64,000 nt of DNA from Ulota crispa (Eukaryota > Streptophyta > Bryopsida > Orthotrichales > Orthotrichaceae): NCBI GenBank assembly GCA_963920765.1, contig OY987245.1, positions 17,004,727 through 17,068,726 of the forward strand, in the 5' to 3' direction. Below the pieces are notes generated by a model, which saw nothing but the letters and a program-made list of their open reading frames with translations, searched no databases and was not told where the DNA came from. Made by a program: the position numbers and the translations under genes. Below are positions 60,747 through 64,000 of the stretch, piece by piece (the first letter of the stretch is position 1; each line of letters opens with the position of its first letter).

Positions 60747-63152
60747 AAACATGAAGATACTATGCATGGAGATAACATCCACACAATGGAGTAGTTGCCA
60801 AACAATAGAAATCAATGTTACTTGGTAATGACATGATGTACAAAAAAATGTTTGCATTACAATGAGAGTTGCAACATATCATGTCCACAATCATAAGTTA
60901 CACTCACATGCTGCTTTTATTATAAATTGTAATTACTTCATAATTCTAAGCATATGATCTACCATGCTTGCAAAACCATGAATAGAATCACAAGACAATC
61001 TTATCTTAACAAATTAATTATGGATGGAATAAGTGCAACAAGAGTTATTACAATCCAATTTCAACATATTTTTGTACATAATGTACAACAACAATAGGAT
61101 AATTGCCCAGAAGTTAGATGATCATATTCAATTTGATGATTTTAAGTTAATACAATTCTTCCACAAGTTCAAAAACTAATTTCCAACATCTTGAGATGTA
61201 ATATGAGTTGTTTAATATTGACTTGGGAAAAACTTTAGCCCCCTCTTTGGGATGAAACTTGAACCACTTAACATCAAAAATGGTGTTCCCAAAATGGTGA
61301 AAGGGATGATAACGGTGTGGATTTGGTGGATATTTGGGGGGGGAGGGGGGTTAGATCAGGCCACCTTAAAAGTGGTAAATTCACTTTTATCCAAAACTAG
61401 CTTAAAAGTGGTACATGGCAAGAGTTAAAAGTGATTATATCCACTTTTAATCATTTAATCCATTTTTTGTGTGTTTACTAGCCTATTTGAGTAAAACCAA
61501 ACACCTTCCAAAAACAAATTAGTAATGGACTCGTGGTATCAGTCTTTCTCCCATCTAAGGATGGAGAAGTCAGACTCCACAACACTTTCCAAGGACAAAT
61601 AGGTAATGGATTTGCGATATTAGTCTTTCTTGCATTCAAGGATGGAGAAATCAGACTCTATAAATGCAGTATTTGAAAACAATGTGGCAACACCTCCTGC
61701 CCAATCATGCAATGATTTGTATCACTGACCAACATGGAGAGCATGGCTAGGCAAAAATCCCGCCCAAGATTATTTGGTAGATGTCATCTTTGACTTAAAA
61801 CAATCTATAAAAAAACTAGAGAATGTTAGACTAGAGAATGGTTTGTGAAAATGATTTTCAAAAAATTGGGCAATAGTAGAATGGAGAATGGTTTGTAATT
61901 TAGCAAAGAACCTTAGTCACAAGTCACAAATGACATATTGATCATATCCTTCCATGACTTCATTGCCTTCCCTCCCATTGATGCCTCCCAAAAGGTCCTT
62001 TAAAATGAGAAACAACTAATCTTAAAAGTGATAAAAATGGCATCTATTAATAGATTTAAGGTGCCCTGGGTTAGATCCTTCTCAATGCCCTAAAAGTGGT
62101 GCATTTAAAAGGAGGAGAATATTGAAACAAAACTTGATAATCCAACCTCTTGTTTGGACAGTGATTGAGGACATGAGGAGTCTCAAACAAATACACGAGT
62201 ATATCTCACATAGATTTTGGAATTGTTTAAATTATATGTGTAGCCTACTACAACCATTACTCCTAAAATTTTGTTACTTTTTTACCATGCCTCCAAAATC
62301 TATGCAAATAATTTTTCCATTTGCTCAGAAGAGATGGCCAATATGCAAAAAATATGTATATATGTACTTTTGCATCAGCATGGTGCCATTGGAGCTTATT
62401 CAAACCATCTTAGCTTAAATTCACTTCAAGATATGATACGGCTCAAAAATGAACTTCATAGCACGTGCAATAGCAACCTAAACAATTCCACAAACTAACC
62501 ACCTGATCATAAAAGACATAAAAACATGAGGACATAAAAGTAACTTAAATGTCGTTTGAATGAAATATTTTGCGCTTTTGGTTGCCCATACATTTGCAAA
62601 TGTAACAATGAGAATGGCAGAGTGATGTCACATTGCATAATGTTACTCTTGCAACAAAAAGGATATGTGAGAATATTTTGTTTAAACAAACTTAATGCAA
62701 GTTGAGAGCCTCATGCACTGACAATCTCATGTTTGCGTTTGTGATTACTTAGACTTTGCCCTAACTTTCATTAATTTAAACATGAGAATGTCTTTGCATG
62801 AGGCCCTTACCCTACACTATTATAATGCCATTTTTTTGGGAGCAAACCGGTTGCAAAATTCTACCGTTTCAAAATTAGGTCTTATAACATTATTCCTTTG
62901 CAAATTTTTCTTAGTTTAAACTATACACACGTACCAAAACACACTTATTTAAAAAATAAAATAAAACGGTTATAGGATCATCAATAAAACTAAACAAACG
63001 ACATGATCAAAATAGCATAACTAGCAAAGGAAATGGTTTATGGGTAAATTGGTGTTTACTTCATAATTCATTTATGATTTATTCATTTGTATCGAATTAC
63101 CATGTGCTATTCCAACCTTGATACGTGATAAGATTTTAGGTGTCATTACTTA
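60747..63152. other. AT-rich intergenic DNA with one ~80-bp tandem duplication
   Basis: A ~80-bp unit is repeated at about 61506-61585 and 61586-61665 (GTCTTTCTCCCATCTAAGGA versus GTCTTTCTTGCATTCAAGGA, each followed by TGGAGAAxTCAGACT). GGGTTAGATC occurs at about 61349 and 62069. No gene is supported. Confidence 0.5.
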
Positions 63153-64000
63153 ACCCCTAAAGGACCAAGGAGCCCACTTTGGGCTTTACAAGAACTTGGG
63201 CAAGATGTATTGACTTCATAATTTGGAAATTTTTCATGAAATTTTAGGATGGATGCTATTCATCATAATCTACATGTGAAGCTTTATTTCATGTCATTCC
63301 AATAAGAAATGCAAAAGTTATAAGGTTTTTTCAATTTCAATGTCAAACCGGGCAACAAAAAATATATTCTAAATTTTTTATTTTTATTTTTATATAATTG
63401 TATAGATTGATACCTACTCAAAAAAAATTGAATCACTCAATTCCAAATAATGAGGTAAGAATTAAAAGAAGTTTTCTTTTGCGGGCAATGAAGTTAGGTA
63501 GGAAGAGGGTAGAAGAAACATATAAAGTTATCTTTTACTCTCAAAATTGAATATTTTCAAATGAGAATGAAAATGAAAGTTACTAGTTGTTTGTTAGAGC
63601 ATTCTCACCATTGGGATTAACAATTTTCAAATTCTTCCAAAATTTATTAGCATATTAGTTATATCTTTCATTCATCAATACCTTTCACTTTACAATTTTT
63701 GTAAAAATGAATCCATTTTTTATATATATATGCTTTCAACCCATTTTCTGACATATTGCAAAAATTACACAAGAAAAACAACATACGTGTTTTTCTCTAA
63801 AAAGTTTGAAAAAAAAACTTCACCTTCTAGAAGGATTAGAAAAACCTACATTTTGAAATTTAGGGACATTGATCTTGCAATCGGTGAGGATTTTCATTCT
63901 GAAATTTTGGGACAATGTACTTATGCAAGTCAACTAAAGAATCCTACGGTTGAATATGTGAGAAAATAAGTTTCAATGAAAATTTTGACCCTAGTTTGAG
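63153..64000. mobile_element. TTAA-flanked inverted-repeat element, cut by the window end
   Basis: It begins TTAACCCCTAAAGGACCAAG and contains GAATCACTCAATTCCAAATAATG and TTTGCGGGCAATG. These correspond in order to GAATCATTCAATTT and TTTGCGGGCAGT in copy 1 (11282-12209), so it is the same family though diverged. The other terminus is not in the window. Confidence 0.6.

Noticed and set aside
1-64000. tRNA, rRNA, CRISPR arrays or bacterial-type operons
   Set aside because: None was recognised by eye. The repeats are minisatellites or inverted-repeat elements without repeat-spacer structure, and the genes have spliceosomal introns.

Overview
This window is nuclear DNA of a land plant. Genes have many short exons with GT-AG introns of about 70-800 bp, the intergenic DNA is AT-rich, and the recognisable products are plant types: a COI1-class F-box/LRR receptor, a plant chitinase-like GH19 protein and a plant-type beta-hydroxyacid dehydrogenase. 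The COI1 ligand pocket carries a bulky residue where Arabidopsis has alanine, as known for liverwort COI1. This points towards a bryophyte or other early-diverging land plant. The species is not identified.

Layout. 1-1.85 kb: minus-strand gene of unknown function, cut by the window edge. 2.69-3.97 kb: 14-bp minisatellite ending just upstream of a 13-exon plus-strand dehydrogenase gene (4.08-8.80 kb) whose introns hold three miniature transposons. 8.8-14.5 kb: non-coding, with one long mariner/Stowaway-like element and two TTAA-flanked inverted-repeat elements. 15.5-17.8 kb: three-exon plus-strand gene with a four-cysteine finger and two internal repeat sets, family not recognised. 18-24 kb: miniature elements only. 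24.1-43.4 kb: the complete minus-strand gene for the DNA polymerase epsilon catalytic subunit, from the G/R-rich N terminus through exonuclease and polymerase motifs to the C-terminal zinc cysteines. 45.1-46.0 kb: tandem repeats upstream of COI1. 46.4-48.5 kb: three-exon COI1-like gene on the plus strand, head-to-head with the polymerase gene. 48.9-53.2 kb: repeats. 53.16-53.47 kb: 30-bp minisatellite ending directly at the stop codon of a three-exon minus-strand GH19 chitinase-like gene (53.47-55.81 kb). 56-64 kb: AT-rich, with miniature elements and no gene I can support.

The genes belong to unrelated pathways (aldehyde/hydroxyacid metabolism, DNA replication, jasmonate-type hormone perception, cell wall) and do not form a functional cluster. 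The unusual content is the density and variety of small inverted-repeat elements: about eight families, several with copies inside introns of the same genes. Also notable are the substitutions in the COI1 pocket, a chitinase-like protein that keeps both GH19 catalytic acids, and the unrecognised finger protein. Exon coordinates for the dehydrogenase, COI1, chitinase-like and finger genes were derived by hand from splice sites and preserved reading frame. Those for most polymerase exons are approximate.
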